DNA from: Sedimenticola sp.
GTDB taxonomy: Bacteria > Pseudomonadota > Gammaproteobacteria > Chromatiales > Chromatiaceae
NCBI GenBank assembly: GCA_027038775.1
Contig: JALWGP010000066.1
Location: 1-5,229 of the forward strand
Reading direction: 5' to 3'
DNA length: 5,229 nucleotides
Shown: positions 4,497 to 5,229 of the stretch, in pieces
How positions within the stretch are numbered: the stretch's first letter is position 1
Layout: each line of letters starts with the position of its first letter
The notes under the pieces: model-generated
The model's database searches: none
The model's input: the letters and a program-made list of their open reading frames with translations, nothing else
Told to the model about the DNA's origin: nothing
Made by a program: the position numbers and the translations under genes

Positions 4497-5229
4497 CTTT
4501 CAGCTTCCTCAGCATCAGGTCCAGGTTGTGGACGAAATTGTCATCCGGTTGAACGTCGATCTCCACCACCCAGTGGTTGTCGCGCGCGAAGCGCCGACAC
4601 TTCACCGCGTCCTTCTCGGTCATCAGCACCGGCAGATCGGGCTCAAAGGCCAGGTCCTCCCGGCGATAGTCGTGGTGGTCGGCGAAGGGATGCGGCACCA
4701 CCTCGAGCCCGTGGGTAGTGAGCAGGTCGAAGAAGCGCTGCGGGTTGCCGATGCCCGCCACCGCGTGCACCCGGTTGCCCGCCGCCTCCTCCAGGGCGTG
4801 GACCTCCGCCGCCCGGCCGTGACGCAGCGACACCAGGCGCGAGCCGGCCACCTTCATCACCGGCACCTCCCTGCGCCAGGCGCCGTTGCTGATCACCAGG
4901 TCCACCCGTTTCAGGCGCGAGGCAGGCTCGCGCAGGGGGCCGGCAGGCAGCAGGAAGCCGTTGCCCAGGCCGCGTGCACCGTCCACCACCGCGATCTCCA
5001 GGTCGCGCCCCAGCCCCAAATGCTGCAGGCCGTCGTCGGAGAGGACGATGTCGCAGTCGGTGTGCTCGAGCAGCGCCTCCACCGCCGCCGCCCGGTCGGG
5101 CGCCACGCACGTGGGACAGCCGGTGCGCCGGGCCAGCAGTACCGCCTCGTCGCCCACCATCACCGGGTCGCTGTCGGGCCGCACCTGCTGCGGCCAGTGG
5201 CTCGCCTTTCCGCCGTAACCACGGGAGAC
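4477..5229 (-). CDS. lpxK: Tetraacyldisaccharide 4'-kinase (5' end cut by window edge)
   Basis: LpxK phosphorylates the 4' position of the tetraacyldisaccharide-1-phosphate lipid A precursor at the inner membrane, using ATP, to make lipid IVA. The visible part is 250 residues. It opens in frame at the edge with VSRGYGGKA, a sequence found about 80-90 residues into LpxK, so the N-terminal membrane helix and P-loop lie outside the window (E. coli LpxK has 328 residues). Strong signatures follow: [22 protein letters not shown] with the SRLKRVD that follows, [16 protein letters not shown] and [14 protein letters not shown] at 5182-5184 could be mistaken for the start, but conserved family sequence continues past it to the edge. 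The gene ends at TGA (4477-4479), 20 bp inside the zinc-ribbon gene. The msbA gene would be expected upstream, off the right edge. Confidence 0.96.
   Translation of the reverse strand, partial: VSRGYGGKASHWPQQVRPDSDPVMVGDEAVLLARRTGCPTCVAPDRAAAVEALLEHTDCDIVLSDDGLQHLGLGRDLEIAVVDGARGLGNGFLLPAGPLREPASRLKRVDLVISNGAWRREVPVMKVAGSRLVSLRHGRAAEVHALEEAAGNRVHAVAGIGNPQRFFDLLTTHGLEVVPHPFADHHDYRREDLAFEPDLPVLMTEKDAVKCRRFARDNHWVVEIDVQPDDNFVHNLDLMLRKLKDGQETA

Overview
The window is GC-rich, densely coded DNA that reads as a gammaproteobacterial chromosome. The main evidence is the minus-strand order lpxK - Trm112-like zinc-ribbon gene (ycaR type) - kdsB, the lipid A/Kdo block that follows msbA in many Gammaproteobacteria. 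The redox genes on the plus strand suggest a respiratory or chemolithotrophic lifestyle, but no genus can be named from the sequence.

Layout: Positions 2-3229 (plus strand) hold five tightly spaced genes that look like one operon: (1) the C-terminal end of a DMSO-reductase-family molybdopterin catalytic subunit, cut by the left edge; (2) a DmsB-like subunit with four [4Fe-4S] binding motifs; (3) a TorD-family maturation chaperone; (4) a small secreted monohaem cytochrome c; (5) a 365-residue multidomain iron-sulfur protein. Positions 3230-3309 are the only non-coding gap of note. It holds two inverted repeats and a plausible sigma-70 promoter. Positions 3310-3576 encode an 88-residue protein of unknown function. 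Positions 3550-5229 (minus strand) are kdsB, the 59-residue zinc-ribbon protein and lpxK, which is cut by the right edge.

How the genes may work together: the Mo subunit and the four-cluster subunit would form the catalytic dimer, and the TorD protein would help insert the molybdenum cofactor. The cytochrome c is the most obvious electron partner, because no membrane anchor (NrfD/DmsC type) or cytochrome b gene is visible downstream. An anchor could still lie upstream of the window. The substrate and the direction of the reaction cannot be read from this fragment. The fifth protein appears to join an N-terminal ferredoxin/MvhD-like module to a NapF-like module that keeps a twin-arginine-like motif in mid-protein; it is the least conventional item here.

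The minus-strand genes are housekeeping genes for outer-membrane lipopolysaccharide: LpxK phosphorylates the lipid A precursor and KdsB activates Kdo. They overlap one another, and kdsB overlaps the 88-residue gene tail to tail by 27 bp. I see no tRNA, rRNA, CRISPR array, insertion sequence or attachment site.
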